Assembly (NCBI RefSeq): GCF_002968335.2
Contig: NZ_CP134398.1
Location: 1,364,001 to 1,428,000, forward strand
DNA length: 64,000 nt
Reading direction: 5' to 3'
From: Mycobacterium sp. ITM-2016-00316
Lineage (GTDB): Bacteria > Actinomycetota > Actinomycetes > Mycobacteriales > Mycobacteriaceae
Below the pieces are notes generated by a model that saw only the letters and a program-made list of their open reading frames with translations, made no database searches and had not been told where the DNA came from. Of this stretch, positions 29,603 to 39,266 are shown in pieces. The position numbers and the translations under genes are program-made. How positions within the stretch are numbered: the first letter of the stretch is position 1; every line of letters starts with the position of its first letter.

Positions 29603-30070
29603 GTGCGGATCCTGCGCGGTATTGCCACGGCGGCACTCGGTGCCGCCGTGGCAATCGGCTGTTCCGCGCCGTCGCAGGAGGTGGCGGCTCCGGTATCGCC
29701 GCCCCCGCCGACCGAGGTCCATCGCGATATCCCCGGTCTGGTCAAGGTGTTTCCCGGTATCGGCGCACCCGTTTCGGTGGCCTGGCTGCAGTGGGGGGAC
29801 CCGGCAGCCGGAGCCGCCGACGTGCGCTTCACGGACGCCGTCGTGACGCTGTCGCCGGCCGTGGCCGAGGCGATGATGACCCAGTTCGAGCCGACCGACA
29901 CCGGTCGCGCGCCCAAAGTTCAGGACGCACTGTCGGCCGAGGTGCCGGCCGGCCCCTTCCTCACCGGCGAACTTCTCGATGCGGGGTTCTCCTCGGCTTC
30001 CACCAGCACGTACGCGTTCCTGGACCGGGCTACGGCCACGCTCGTGCTGCAGGCGACCAGCCTGGACTGA
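29603..30070 (+). CDS. putative lipoprotein
   Basis: 155 residues starting with GTG 5 nt after sahH. An N-terminal lipoprotein signal (RILRGIATAALGAAVAIGC, C about residue 21) is followed by a Ser/Pro linker and a small domain with no recognised family. The signal-peptide codons contain a perfect 16-bp inverted repeat (separate entry), which reads as the mirrored peptide IATAALGAAVAI. If translated it is exported and anchored. Some risk that this frame is not a gene, though the signal and length look real. Confidence 0.62.
   Translation: MRILRGIATAALGAAVAIGCSAPSQEVAAPVSPPPPTEVHRDIPGLVKVFPGIGAPVSVAWLQWGDPAAGAADVRFTDAVVTLSPAVAEAMMTQFEPTDTGRAPKVQDALSAEVPAGPFLTGELLDAGFSSASTSTYAFLDRATATLVLQATSLD
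29621..29655. terminator. perfect 16-bp hairpin after sahH
   Basis: ATTGCCACGGCGGCAC (29621-29636), loop TCG, GTGCCGCCGTGGCAAT (29640-29655), no mismatches. It begins 23 nt after the sahH stop and lies inside the signal peptide of the lipoprotein frame. No T-tract follows, so it might pause or terminate transcription, or stabilise the sahH mRNA 3' end. Confidence 0.6.
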
Positions 30071-30249
30071 CCGCCCCCGGCGACGAGGTCGGTAGCTCGC
30101 GCGTCGCCGGATTCCTGCCATGCTCGGCGACCGAGCAAATGTGTCCGTTGTTTTTGCTGGTCGTCGGTTGATCAGCGTTACATCTGCGCCCGTGAACGAC
30201 ATGTGATGAATCCGTAGCCATTCGGCTACCTGTTTGTTACTGTCCGGTA

Positions 30250-31557
30250 GTGATTCGGGCCGGGGCTGTGTTTGTCGTGGTGTCTTTGGGGTTCGTCATC
30301 AGTTGTCTCGCAACTGGTTTGGCGCATGCCGACGACTGGTATCCGTACTACAACGAGGACGAGTACACCGCGTTCTACACGCCACCGAATCCGTTGCCGG
30401 ACGTCCCGCCGGGCGAGCTGGTCCGCACCGAGCCGTCCCGGTTGGTGATCGAGCCGTCCGGTCAGGTCGGCAGGCTCAATGCCACTGGCACGCGCGTCAT
30501 GTACCGCAGCACGGACGGCCGAGGCAATCCGAATGTGGTGACCGGCACCTACTTCGAGCCGTTCAACGCCTGGCCGGGACAGGGCCCGCGCCCGCTGATC
30601 GTGTTCGGTCCCGGAACGCAGGGGCAGGGCGACCAGTGCGCACCGTCGCGGCAGTTCAACCAGGGCATCCACTGGTCGCCATATCTGGACATCATGGTCA
30701 ACTACGAGTCCGGGTTCGTGAACACCATGGTGAACCGCGGGTTTGCGGTCCTGATGACCGACTACGAGGGTCTGGGCACCATCGGTACGACGCATACCTA
30801 CGTCAACCGGCTGTCCCAGGGGCACGCGATGCTCGACGCGGCGCGAGCCGCTGGCAAGTTGCCGGGCACGTCGCTGACACCCGGTGGGCCCGTTGCCTTC
30901 TGGGGCTACTCGCAGGGCGGCGGGGCAGCCGGTTCGGCCGCCGAACTGGCGTCGGCCTACGCCCCCGAGCTCAATGTCGTCGGCACCTATGCGGGCGCCC
31001 CGCCCGCCGACCTTGTCGACCTGATCCCGTACGCCGACGGCAGCGCGCTGGTCGGGGTGATCGGCTACGCGCTCAACAGCGTCATGCAGGGCTACCCGGA
31101 GGCCGCGCCCAAGATCCGGGCGCTGCTCACCCCGCGCGGGATGGACTTCGTCGACAAGACCAGGGATCAGTGTGTCGGGGAGACGGTCACCAAGTTCATG
31201 TTCCGGCACCTGCAGCCCTACTTCAACCATCCGATCCCGGAGCTGTTGAACGACCCGCAGTTCCGCGGAATCTTCGATCTGCAGAAGCTCGGCACGCTGA
31301 AACCCAATGCCCCGGTGCTGCTCAACAGCAACCGCTATGACCCGCTGGTGCCTTACGCGCCGGTGGTGCAACTCGGCAAGGACTGGTGCGCCAAGGGCAG
31401 CGATGTCGAGTTCCGCACCAACGAGGGTCCGCCGATTTTCAACAAGCTGGTGATCAACCACGCGCTGCCGATGGCGGTCGACGGTGAACCGGCCTTGCAG
31501 TGGGTCGCCGACCGGTTCAACGGGGTACCGACGGCACCGAACTGCGGGCAGTTCTAA
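30250..31557 (+). CDS. secreted lipase family protein
   Basis: Secretory lipase (LIP) family, 435 residues, a paralogue of the truncated gene at the window start. Signal peptide IRAGAVFVVVSLGFVISCL to AHA. The nucleophile is in WGYSQGGGAAG (about residue 221); GTDYEGLGT-like residues match the other copy. Predicted to cleave lipids outside the cell. GTG 30250 follows TACTGT by 6 nt, suggesting a leaderless mRNA. The PTAPNC end resembles the other lipase (PVPNDC). Confidence 0.85.
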   Translation: MIRAGAVFVVVSLGFVISCLATGLAHADDWYPYYNEDEYTAFYTPPNPLPDVPPGELVRTEPSRLVIEPSGQVGRLNATGTRVMYRSTDGRGNPNVVTGTYFEPFNAWPGQGPRPLIVFGPGTQGQGDQCAPSRQFNQGIHWSPYLDIMVNYESGFVNTMVNRGFAVLMTDYEGLGTIGTTHTYVNRLSQGHAMLDAARAAGKLPGTSLTPGGPVAFWGYSQGGGAAGSAAELASAYAPELNVVGTYAGAPPADLVDLIPYADGSALVGVIGYALNSVMQGYPEAAPKIRALLTPRGMDFVDKTRDQCVGETVTKFMFRHLQPYFNHPIPELLNDPQFRGIFDLQKLGTLKPNAPVLLNSNRYDPLVPYAPVVQLGKDWCAKGSDVEFRTNEGPPIFNKLVINHALPMAVDGEPALQWVADRFNGVPTAPNCGQF

Positions 31558-31631
31558 GGTCGAATGTGTTGTCGGTGGCGGGATCGGGGTGATTGCCCGT
31601 CACCTTCTGCGCGCCTGCCGAGGAGGGGGAT

Positions 31632-32447
31632 ATGCCGGGCGATGTCGCCGCCATGGGATCACAGGCGCTTGCGCTGTACGGGCAGGGCCGGGTGGCCGAG
31701 GCACTGACATTGGCCTGGCAGACGGCCACTGCCCATCCCGATTCGGCTCTGGCGCACTACACCTACGCCAGCCTGTTGCGTGAGTCCGGGCGCGACGACG
31801 ACGCTGTGGCGGTCGTCGAGCAGGCACTGCGGTTGAGTCCGAGCTTCCCGGATGCGCTGGTGCTGCGCGGGGACCTGCGCCGCTCCTTGTCGGGTGCCCA
31901 TACGGCCGAAGCCGACTACCTGCAGGCGCTGCGTCTGCAACCCGAACATGCGCTGGCAGTGCACAATCTGGCGGTCAGCAGACTGCGGATGGGCACCACC
32001 ACCAAGGCGGTGCGTGGCCTGCTGGAGGCCGGTCGGCTGGACCCCGGCCTGGCGCCGCTGGCGCTGGGAAACATCACCCTGGCGCTCACCCGTGTACTGC
32101 GCTGGGCGACGGCGTGGGTGGTCCTGCTGGCCGCGGCGCTGATCGTGGTGACAGCGATATATGACGAGGGATTGCCGTCCTTGTTGCCCCGAGTGCTCGC
32201 CGTCATGCTGACGGCGCCCTTGATCACCGCGATCGTCTGGACCTTCCGTACGGTGCCCGCACCGGCACTGCGAGTGGTGTTGCGCACACGGTTACTCCTC
32301 GGCGTGCGTCTTGCATTCCTGGCCGTGGCCGTCATCGCCGGTCTGGTCACCGCCGTCGGCGCGCCGAGTCTGGCCGGCGTCGCCGGGCCCCTACTGCTGA
32401 TCGGCATGGTGGGCCTGACGGTGCTGGGCTGGATGACCGGCGCCTAG
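31632..32447 (+). CDS. TPR-containing membrane protein
   Basis: 271 residues. Residues 1-150 hold TPR-like repeats (ALALYGQGRVAEAL, AHYTYASLLRESGRDDDAV, AVHNLAVSRLRMG), followed by about four hydrophobic helices from residue 160 onwards. It probably presents a protein-protein scaffold on the membrane; partner unknown. ATG 31632 has AGGAGG five nt upstream, which favours it over the ATG at 31593. Its stop overlaps the -10-like TAGGCT of tmk. Confidence 0.82.
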   Translation: MPGDVAAMGSQALALYGQGRVAEALTLAWQTATAHPDSALAHYTYASLLRESGRDDDAVAVVEQALRLSPSFPDALVLRGDLRRSLSGAHTAEADYLQALRLQPEHALAVHNLAVSRLRMGTTTKAVRGLLEAGRLDPGLAPLALGNITLALTRVLRWATAWVVLLAAALIVVTAIYDEGLPSLLPRVLAVMLTAPLITAIVWTFRTVPAPALRVVLRTRLLLGVRLAFLAVAVIAGLVTAVGAPSLAGVAGPLLLIGMVGLTVLGWMTGA

Positions 32448-32456
32448 GCTCGCAGC

Positions 32457-33080
32457 GTGCTGATTGTGATCGAAGGCCTGGACGGTGCCGGTAAGCGCAC
32501 GTTGACCGACGGACTGCGCGCGGCGCTGGAGGCCGACGGGAAGTCGGTCGCCTCCCTGGCCTTCCCGCGCTACGGCGCATCGGTGCACGCCGACCTGGCC
32601 GCCGAGGCGCTGCACGGACAGCATGGCGACCTCACCGATTCGGTGTACGCGATGGCGACGCTGTTCGCGCTGGACCGTGCGGGCGCCAGGGACGACGTCG
32701 AGCGGCTGTCGGCCGGCCACGACGTCCTGATCCTGGACCGCTACGTCGCCTCCAACGCCGCCTACAGCGCGGCCCGCCTGAATCAGGACATCGACGGCGA
32801 GGTCGTCGACTGGGTGTATGCCCTGGAATTCGGCAGGTTCGGGTTGCCCAAGCCGGATTTTCAACTGCTGCTCGACGTTTCGGTCGAGCTGGCCGACCAG
32901 CGCGCGCGCCACCGTGCCGAGCAGCAGGCCGACCGGGCGCGCGACGCGTATGAACGCGATCGCGGCCTGCAGCAGCGGACCGCCGCGGCCTACGCCGGCC
33001 TGGCGGCCGCGAACTGGGCGGGTGCGTGGGTGGTCGTGCCTCCGGATGCCGACCCGGCGGAGCTTGCCGCGCAGCTCTAG
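32457..33080 (+). CDS. tmk: thymidylate kinase
   Basis: Phosphorylates dTMP to dTDP. P-loop GLDGAGKRT is in the first 15 residues, the form with KRT rather than the KST/KTT found elsewhere. DRYVASNAAYSAARL is the nucleotide-binding DRY motif. 207 residues, similar to the M. tuberculosis enzyme. GTG 32457 lies 6 nt after TAGGCT, consistent with leaderless translation. Upstream of mtrA. Confidence 0.95.
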   Translation: MLIVIEGLDGAGKRTLTDGLRAALEADGKSVASLAFPRYGASVHADLAAEALHGQHGDLTDSVYAMATLFALDRAGARDDVERLSAGHDVLILDRYVASNAAYSAARLNQDIDGEVVDWVYALEFGRFGLPKPDFQLLLDVSVELADQRARHRAEQQADRARDAYERDRGLQQRTAAAYAGLAAANWAGAWVVVPPDADPAELAAQL

Positions 33081-33153
33081 CCGCGACCACGCTCGGCGGA
33101 TAACCCCGAGACACCAGCGTGGCACCCCGGTTTTGTCGCCTTGTGGTGACACC

Positions 33154-33840
33154 ATGGTCACCATGAGGCAACGGATCCTGGTCGTCGATGACGATCCCTC
33201 GCTGGCTGAGATGCTCACCATCGTGCTGCGCGGGGAGGGCTTCGACACCGCTGTCATCGGAGACGGCAGCCAGGCGCTGACCGCCGTCCGTGAATTGCGG
33301 CCCGATCTGGTGCTGCTCGACCTGATGCTGCCGGGCATGAACGGTATCGACGTGTGCCGCGTGCTGCGCGCCGACTCCGGCGTGCCGATCGTCATGCTGA
33401 CCGCCAAGACCGACACCGTCGACGTGGTTCTCGGGCTGGAATCCGGTGCCGATGACTACGTGATGAAGCCGTTCAAGCCGAAGGAACTGGTGGCCCGGGT
33501 GCGGGCCCGGTTGCGACGCAACGACGACGAGCCCGCCGAGATGCTGTCCATCCATGACATCGAGATCGATGTCCCCGCGCACAAGGTCACCCGCGCCGGT
33601 GAGCAGATTTCGCTGACACCGCTGGAGTTCGACCTGCTGGTGGCACTGGCGCGCAAACCGCGCCAGGTGTTCACTCGTGATGTGCTGCTCGAGCAGGTGT
33701 GGGGCTATCGGCATCCCGCGGACACCCGGTTGGTGAACGTGCATGTCCAGCGGCTCCGGGCCAAGGTGGAGACCGACCCGGAGAACCCGCAGGTGGTGTT
33801 GACCGTTCGAGGAGTGGGATACAAGGCCGGACCTCCGTGA
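33154..33840 (+). CDS. mtrA: response regulator MtrA
   Basis: Essential OmpR-type regulator coordinating replication, division and envelope genes. Receiver domain: [12 protein letters not shown], phospho-acceptor in [10 protein letters not shown] (D56 region), conserved T/K in MLTAKTD and [13 protein letters not shown]-binding winged helix at the C-terminus with [24 protein letters not shown]. 228 residues, as in M. tuberculosis; ATG 33154 chosen, ATG 33163 is an alternative. It lies upstream of mtrB and lpqB. Confidence 0.97.
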   Translation: MVTMRQRILVVDDDPSLAEMLTIVLRGEGFDTAVIGDGSQALTAVRELRPDLVLLDLMLPGMNGIDVCRVLRADSGVPIVMLTAKTDTVDVVLGLESGADDYVMKPFKPKELVARVRARLRRNDDEPAEMLSIHDIEIDVPAHKVTRAGEQISLTPLEFDLLVALARKPRQVFTRDVLLEQVWGYRHPADTRLVNVHVQRLRAKVETDPENPQVVLTVRGVGYKAGPP

Positions 33841-33868
33841 TCGGTGGGCCCGCGGTCGGGCGGCGCTC

Positions 33869-35548
33869 GTGATCTGGGGTACGCGACGCCGGGTCCGTAG
33901 CCGTTTTCGTGGCCCGTCCCCGATGCTGCGTGGGCTGGGCGCGGTGGGCCGCGCGGTCAGCTACGCCTGGCGGCGGTCCCTGCAGTTGCGGGTGGTGTCC
34001 CTGACGCTGGGGCTCTCGCTCGCGGTCATCCTGGTCCTCGGCTTCGTGCTGACCAGCCAGATCACCGATCGCATCCTGGAAGTCAAGGTGCGCGCCGCCA
34101 CCGAGGAGATCGAGCGCGCCCGCGACACCGTCGGCGGCATCGTCGGCGGTGAGGAGACCCGCTCGCTGGACAGCAGCCTGCAACTGGCCCGCAACACCCT
34201 CATCGATCGCAAGGCCGACTCCGGGCCGGGACTCGCCGGCGCCTACGACGCGGTGCTCGTCGTGCCCGGCGACGGCCCCCGCGCGGCCACTGCCGCGGGC
34301 CCGGTACAGCAGGTGCCCGAGGCGCTGCGCGACTTCGTGCAGGCCGGGCAGGTCAGTTACCAGTACGCGACCGTGCACACCGACGGGTTCTCCGGGCCGG
34401 CGCTGATCGTCGGAAGCCCCAGCACCTCGTCGGTCACCAATCTTGAGCTGTACCTGATCTTCCCGTTGAACAACGAGGAATCCACCATCGCACTGGTACG
34501 CGGCACGATGGCCACCGGCGGCATCGTGCTGCTCGGGTTGCTCGCGGCGATCGCGCTGCTGGTGGCCCGCCAGATCGTGCTGCCGGTGCGTTCGGCGTCC
34601 AGGATCGCCGAACGCTTCGCCGAGGGCCATCTCACCGAGCGCATGCCGGTGCGCGGTGAGGACGACATGGCGCGGCTGGCGGTCTCGTTCAACGACATGG
34701 CCGAGAGCCTGTCCCGTCAGATCACCCAGCTCGAAGAGTTCGGAAACCTGCAGCGCCGCTTCACCTCCGATGTCAGCCATGAGCTGCGCACCCCGCTGAC
34801 CACGGTGCGGATGGCCGCCGACCTGATCCACGACCACAGCGACGATCTGGATCCGGCGCTGCGCCGCTCGACCGAACTGATGGTCAACGAACTCGACCGC
34901 TTCGAGACGCTGCTGGCCGACCTGCTGGAGATCTCCCGCCACGATGCCGGTGTCGCCGAACTGGCGGTGGAGGCGGTCGATCTGCGCTCCACCGTGCAGA
35001 GCGCCCTGGACAACGTCGGTCACCTTGCGGCCGACGCCGGCGTGCAGCTCGATGTCGACATGCCGACCGACGGGGTGATCGCCGAGGTCGATCCGCGCCG
35101 GGCGGAACGCATCCTGCGCAACCTGATCGCCAACGCCATCGACCACGCCGAACGCAAATCGGTGGAGATCCGGATGGCCGCCGACGAGGACACCGTCGCC
35201 GTCACCGTCCGCGATCACGGTGTCGGGCTGCGTCCCGGCGAGGAAAAGCTGGTGTTCAGCCGGTTCTGGCGCTCCGATCCGTCGCGGGTGCGCCGCTCCG
35301 GGGGCACCGGGCTGGGGCTGGCCATCAGCATCGAGGACGCCAGGCTGCACCAGGGCCGCCTGGAGGCGTGGGGTGAGCCGGGCAAGGGCGCCTGTTTCCG
35401 GCTGACCCTGCCGCTGGTGCGCGGCCACAAGGTCACCACGAGTCCGTTGCCGCTCAAGCCGCCCGGACTGTCGGGCGGATCCACCGGACCGCAGGCGCGG
35501 GTCAAGGATCCCGCGCTCCGGCGCGACCGTGAGTCGGAGGGGGTATGA
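33869..35548 (+). CDS. mtrB: sensor histidine kinase MtrB
   Basis: 559-residue kinase. Topology: TM1 about residues 45-65, extracytoplasmic sensor region, TM2 about 215-235, HAMP domain, H-box [17 protein letters not shown] (phosphorylated His), then ATP-binding GHKL domain with [11 protein letters not shown] (N-box), DHGVGL and [10 protein letters not shown]. It phosphorylates MtrA; LpqB modulates it. GTG 33869, 28 nt after mtrA. lpqB overlaps by 4 nt. Confidence 0.97.
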   Translation: MIWGTRRRVRSRFRGPSPMLRGLGAVGRAVSYAWRRSLQLRVVSLTLGLSLAVILVLGFVLTSQITDRILEVKVRAATEEIERARDTVGGIVGGEETRSLDSSLQLARNTLIDRKADSGPGLAGAYDAVLVVPGDGPRAATAAGPVQQVPEALRDFVQAGQVSYQYATVHTDGFSGPALIVGSPSTSSVTNLELYLIFPLNNEESTIALVRGTMATGGIVLLGLLAAIALLVARQIVLPVRSASRIAERFAEGHLTERMPVRGEDDMARLAVSFNDMAESLSRQITQLEEFGNLQRRFTSDVSHELRTPLTTVRMAADLIHDHSDDLDPALRRSTELMVNELDRFETLLADLLEISRHDAGVAELAVEAVDLRSTVQSALDNVGHLAADAGVQLDVDMPTDGVIAEVDPRRAERILRNLIANAIDHAERKSVEIRMAADEDTVAVTVRDHGVGLRPGEEKLVFSRFWRSDPSRVRRSGGTGLGLAISIEDARLHQGRLEAWGEPGKGACFRLTLPLVRGHKVTTSPLPLKPPGLSGGSTGPQARVKDPALRRDRESEGV

Positions 35549-37317
35549 CACCCGCCGTGAGGGCCTTCTGCCTGGCCGTGGCCACCGTGCTCGCCGTCAC
35601 CACCGCCGGCTGTGCCGGGGTGCCGAGTTCCTCTGCGCCGCAAGCGATCGGGACCGTCGAACGCCCCGCGCCGCCGAGCCTGCCCACGCCGACGCCCGGC
35701 ATGGAGCCCGACGTGCTGTTGCGCGAATTCCTCAAGGCCACCGCCGATCCCGCCAACCGGCATCTGGCAGCCCGGCAGTTCCTCACCGAATCCGCCTCGC
35801 GGGGCTGGGATGACGCCGGCAGCGCGTTGTTGATCGACCGCGTCGTGTTCACCGAGACGCGTCGGCCCGACCTGGTCACGGTGAGCATGCAGGCCGACAT
35901 CCTCGGCTCGCTCTCCGAGCTCGGGGTGTTCGAGACGGCCGAAGGGGCGCTGCCCGACCCCGGCCCGATCGAACTGGTGAAGACCCCCGGAGGCTGGCGC
36001 ATCGACCGGCTGCCCAACGGAGTCTTCCTGGACTGGCAGCAGTTTCAGCAGACCTACAAACGCAACACCCTCTACTTCACCGACCCGACCGGAAACACCG
36101 TGGTGCCCGATCCCCGCTATGTCGCGGTCGCCGATTCCGATCAGCTGGCCACCGAGCTGATGAGCAAGCTGATCGCCGGACCGCGACCCGAGATGGCGCG
36201 CACGGTGCGCAACCTGCTGGCCGCACCACTGCGGCTGCGCGGTCCCGTGACCCGCGCCGACGGCGGCAAGACCGGGGTGGGCCGCGGTTATGGCGGTGCC
36301 CGCATCGAGCTGGAGAATCTGTCGACGACCGATCCGCACACCCGCCAACTGCTTGCCGCGCAGATCATCTGGACGCTGTCGCGGTCCGGTATCAACGGCC
36401 CCTATGTGATCAATGTGGACGGCGCGGCGCTGGACGACCGCTTCGCCGAGGGCTGGGACACCGCCGACGTCGCGGCCACCGATCCGGGTGCCGCCGACGG
36501 CGCAGGCGCGGGCCTGCACGCCCTGGTGGGTGGATCGCTGGTGTCGCTGGACGGCCAGCGTGCGCCCCGGGTGCCGGGCCCGTTCGGACAGATGCCCGAT
36601 CAGGTGTCGGCGGCGTTGTCGCGTTCCGGGCAGGAAGTGGCCTCGGTGATGGTGTTGCGGCGGGGCGCGCCGGATATGGCGTCCTCGTTGTGGATCGGCC
36701 CGATCGGCGGTGCCGCCGGCCAGGCCCTGGACGGCCGCACCCTGACCCGGCCCAGCTGGTCGCTCGACGATGCCATCTGGATCGTGGTCGACGGCGTCAA
36801 CGTGGTCCGGGTGCTGCAGGACGCATCGGGGCAGCCCGCCCGCATCCCGGTGGACTCGACTGCGCTGTCGGCCAGGTTCCCCGGCGCCATCACCGAATTG
36901 CAGCTGTCCCGCGACGGCACCCGGGCGGCGATGGTGATCGACGGGCGGGTGATCCTGGCCGGGGTGGAGCAGACGCCCGGCGGTGGGTACGCCCTGACCT
37001 ACCCGCGCCGCCTCGGCTTCGGGCTGGGGGACACGGCGGTGTCACTGTCCTGGCGCACCGGCGACGACATCGTGGTCACCCGCACCGACGGTGCCCATCC
37101 GGTGTCCTACGTCAACCTCGACGGCGTGAACTCCGACGGACCCAGCGGGAACCTGGCCGGCCCGGTGACGGTGGTGGCGGCGAACCCGTCGACGGTCTAC
37201 GTCGCCGACCGGCGCGGGGTGTTGCAGCTGTCCGGTTCGGCCGCCGACGACGACCTCGCCTGGTCGGAGGTGCGGCCGCTGATGATCGCCGGCGCGCTGC
37301 CGGTCCTGCCTGGTTAA
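35545..37317 (+). CDS. lpqB: lipoprotein LpqB (MtrB modulator)
   Basis: Membrane-anchored lipoprotein of the MtrAB-LpqB system. Signal peptide [20 protein letters not shown] with lipobox TAGC (Cys about residue 23), then a GerMN-like domain ([25 protein letters not shown]) and a C-terminal beta-propeller-like domain. 590 residues. It overlaps mtrB by ATGA, indicating coupled translation. Two 32-bp tandem repeats follow its stop. Confidence 0.95.
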   Translation: MTPAVRAFCLAVATVLAVTTAGCAGVPSSSAPQAIGTVERPAPPSLPTPTPGMEPDVLLREFLKATADPANRHLAARQFLTESASRGWDDAGSALLIDRVVFTETRRPDLVTVSMQADILGSLSELGVFETAEGALPDPGPIELVKTPGGWRIDRLPNGVFLDWQQFQQTYKRNTLYFTDPTGNTVVPDPRYVAVADSDQLATELMSKLIAGPRPEMARTVRNLLAAPLRLRGPVTRADGGKTGVGRGYGGARIELENLSTTDPHTRQLLAAQIIWTLSRSGINGPYVINVDGAALDDRFAEGWDTADVAATDPGAADGAGAGLHALVGGSLVSLDGQRAPRVPGPFGQMPDQVSAALSRSGQEVASVMVLRRGAPDMASSLWIGPIGGAAGQALDGRTLTRPSWSLDDAIWIVVDGVNVVRVLQDASGQPARIPVDSTALSARFPGAITELQLSRDGTRAAMVIDGRVILAGVEQTPGGGYALTYPRRLGFGLGDTAVSLSWRTGDDIVVTRTDGAHPVSYVNLDGVNSDGPSGNLAGPVTVVAANPSTVYVADRRGVLQLSGSAADDDLAWSEVRPLMIAGALPVLPG

Positions 37318-37320
37318 CGC

Positions 37321-37384
37321 TGGGGCGAGCGAAGCGACGGGGTGTTTAGCCCTGGGGCGAGCGAAGCGACGGGGTGTTTAGCCC
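37321..37384. repeat. two identical 32-bp tandem repeats
   Basis: Units 37321-37352 and 37353-37384 are identical: each starts TGGGGCGAGCGAAGCGAC and ends GGGGTGTTTAGCCC. The second copy supplies the stop codon (complement of TTA at 37378-37380) of the SDR gene on the minus strand. The core GAGCGAAGCGAC also occurs at about 26651 (end of rubA) and, with one base changed, in the mutase insertion. They lie in a convergent intergenic space after lpqB. Confidence 0.85.
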
Positions 37385-38178
37385 TGGGCCGCACGCTGTT
37401 TGGCGACGAACCCGATCGACATGCGCTGTAGCAGTCCCGGCGCGTACCGGGCGAACCGCCATGCCATGCGGGCCTGTCGCGGCCAGACCAACAGCGCTTT
37501 GTTGCCTTCGATGGCCCGCAGGGTGGCGGCGGCCAGCTCGTCGGCGGAGGCGAACGTCGTACTGCGCTGGCCCATCCGGTAGAAGTCTCGGCCGACGAAG
37601 CCGCCGACGGAGCCCTTGTCCAGGATCGGCGTCTCGACGGCGGTCGGGCAGATGGCCAGCACTCCGACCCCGCGGCCCGCGGCCTCGGACCGCAGCGCCA
37701 GGGACAGCCCCACGACGGCGTGCTTGCTCATCACGTAGCTGGTGATCTGCCCGGCGGCGGCCAGTCCAGCCATCGACGCGGTGTTCACGATGTGGCCGTG
37801 GCCCTGTTTCACCATCACCGGGTAGGCGGCCGCCACCCCGTGCACGACACCGCGGATGTTGACGTCGATGATCGCGTTCCACTGGTCCAGGGTCAGCAGC
37901 TCGGTGTCACCGCCCCAGGTGATGCCGGCGTTGTTGAACATCAGGTCGATCCGCCCGGCACGGTCGACCACCTCGTCGACACATTCGGCGACCGCGGCGC
38001 CGTCCGCGACGTCGAGCCCGCTCCACCGCGCGCCGAGGGGTTCGGCGGTGCGTGCCGCCGCGGCTGCGTCGATGTCGGTGCACACGACCTCGGCGCCGGC
38101 CATGCTCAGGGCACGGCACAGGGCGGCACCGATGCCGGATCCGGCTCCGGTCACGATGGCCTGCTTACCCGTGAACAT
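37378..38178 (-). CDS. short-chain dehydrogenase/reductase
   Basis: 266-residue classical SDR. Cofactor motif TGAGSGIG near residue 10, NNAG near residue 82, the catalytic Ser in NTASMAG and YVMSK (YxxxK) near residue 148. Substrate unknown. The stop codon lies inside the second 32-bp repeat, so the true ancestral C-terminus may have been slightly different. ATG 38178 follows TACCAT by 6 nt (leaderless type). The next plus-strand DNA holds direct repeats AATGGTAACCGT/AATGGCAACGGT as a possible operator. Confidence 0.87.
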   Translation of the reverse strand: MFTGKQAIVTGAGSGIGAALCRALSMAGAEVVCTDIDAAAAARTAEPLGARWSGLDVADGAAVAECVDEVVDRAGRIDLMFNNAGITWGGDTELLTLDQWNAIIDVNIRGVVHGVAAAYPVMVKQGHGHIVNTASMAGLAAAGQITSYVMSKHAVVGLSLALRSEAAGRGVGVLAICPTAVETPILDKGSVGGFVGRDFYRMGQRSTTFASADELAAATLRAIEGNKALLVWPRQARMAWRFARYAPGLLQRMSIGFVAKQRAAQG

Positions 38179-38184
38179 GCCGAA

Positions 38185-38207
38185 ATGGTAACCGTAATGG
38201 CAACGGT
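38185..38207 (-). promoter_or_regulatory. SDR promoter with possible operator repeats
   Basis: On the minus strand TACCAT (complement of 38185-38190) is the -10. Just upstream, ACCGT (38191-38195) and ACGGT (38203-38207) form an inverted repeat separated by seven bases, and two similar 12-bp direct repeats overlap it. Position suggests a regulator site, but this rests on sequence pattern only. Confidence 0.35.
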
Positions 38208-38222
38208 ATGCGCCCGCATGCC

Positions 38223-38287
38223 GGCGAAACTCGCGTACCCGGTGTTCCCGCCGGCGGCGGATTCACCCCGGGTACGCGAGTTTCGCC
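38223..38287. repeat. perfect 20-bp inverted repeat between SDR and comF
   Basis: Left arm GGCGAAACTCGCGTACCCGG (38223-38242), right arm is its exact reverse complement (38268-38287), loop 25 nt. A further partial pairing near the loop is possible. The length and perfection are far beyond chance. It sits between the SDR start and the comF start, where a terminator is not expected, so it may be a mobile palindromic element. Confidence 0.85.
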
Positions 38288-38333
38288 AAGGTTGGAGGCC
38301 GGCAATGTCGGACCTCCCACCGACACTGGGCGC

Positions 38334-38966
38334 ATGCTGCTGGACCTCATCCTCCCGCTGGAGTGCGGCGGCTGCGCCGCGCCGTCGACGCGGTGGTGCC
38401 CGACCTGTGCGGGGCTGCTGGCCGCCGGCGCGGCCGCACCCCGGCTGGTGACACCGCGCCTGGATCCCGGGGTTCCGGTGCTGTCGCTGGGCCGGTACGC
38501 CGCCGCCCGCCGGCAGGCGATCGTGGCCGTCAAGGAACACGGCCGGGCCGATCTGGTCGCCCCGCTGGCCGCTGCCCTGCACATCGGACTGGCCCGGCTG
38601 CTCGGCTGGGGGCTGCTCGACGCGCCGCTGACCCTGGTGCCCGCCCCGACCCGGCGGATGGCCGCCCGCAGGCGCGGTGGCGACCCCGTGACCCGGGTGG
38701 CACTCGCGGCGGCCGCGGATCTGCCCGGTATCACCGTGGTTTCGGCGCTGCGCCTGACCGGTTTCGCCCGGGACTCCGTGGGCCTGTCCAGCGCGGACCG
38801 GCAGCGCAATCTGGCCGGCCGGGTGCGGCTGCTGCGGCGGGTGTCCGGGCCCGCCGTGGTGTTCGACGACGTCGTCACCACGGGTGCGACCGCCTGTGAG
38901 TCGGTACGTGCCCTGCAAACAGCCGGGGTGGAGGTACACGCGGTGCTGGCGCTGGCCGATGCATGA
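38334..38966 (+). CDS. comF: ComF family phosphoribosyltransferase-like protein
   Basis: 210 residues, Rv3242c type. An N-terminal zinc-finger-like CGGCAAPSTRWCPTC (residue ~11) is followed by the PRT fold, with LVPAPTRRMAARRRGG and the PRPP loop VVFDDVVTTGAT (residue ~183). ComF relatives take part in DNA uptake or PRPP metabolism; the mycobacterial role is unclear. ATG 38334 matches family N-termini (LLDLILPLECGGC); the upstream frame runs through the 20-bp inverted repeat and is rejected. Confidence 0.87.
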   Translation: MLLDLILPLECGGCAAPSTRWCPTCAGLLAAGAAAPRLVTPRLDPGVPVLSLGRYAAARRQAIVAVKEHGRADLVAPLAAALHIGLARLLGWGLLDAPLTLVPAPTRRMAARRRGGDPVTRVALAAAADLPGITVVSALRLTGFARDSVGLSSADRQRNLAGRVRLLRRVSGPAVVFDDVVTTGATACESVRALQTAGVEVHAVLALADA

Positions 38967-39266
38967 AAGCGGCGGGAAAACAGCCCGCACTATTGCTGGG
39001 AGATGAAGACTTCAAAACAGGTCTGCGAAATTGGTGGCACAGTCAGGTGAACACGGACTACCGTCGGGTCCAACAACCCGTGTTTCTCACGGCGGCACCC
39101 GGTACGGGCGCCCGTGCGGTACCGGGACTGCCCTAGTGCGGTTGGAGGTGATTACCCGACACCTGACGCCGGCGGGCGCAGCGACATGCAACGTGCCGAC
39201 GGCGTATTTGTGACGATCCGGGCACGCGATGCGCGTGCGACTTCCGACAGAAATGAGTTGTCAAGC
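38967..39266 (+). other. hpf leader region
   Basis: 300 bp with no gene seen. It holds a strong hairpin with arms CCCGGTAC (39098-39105) and GTACCGGG (39119-39126) around an inner GC-rich palindrome. If transcribed upstream of hpf this could structure a long leader. I do not recognise a known RNA class. Confidence 0.45.

Noticed and set aside
38208..38333. N-terminal extension of ComF
   Set aside because: The frame is open but reads through the 20-bp inverted repeat and has no family counterpart; ATG 38334 fits known N-termini.
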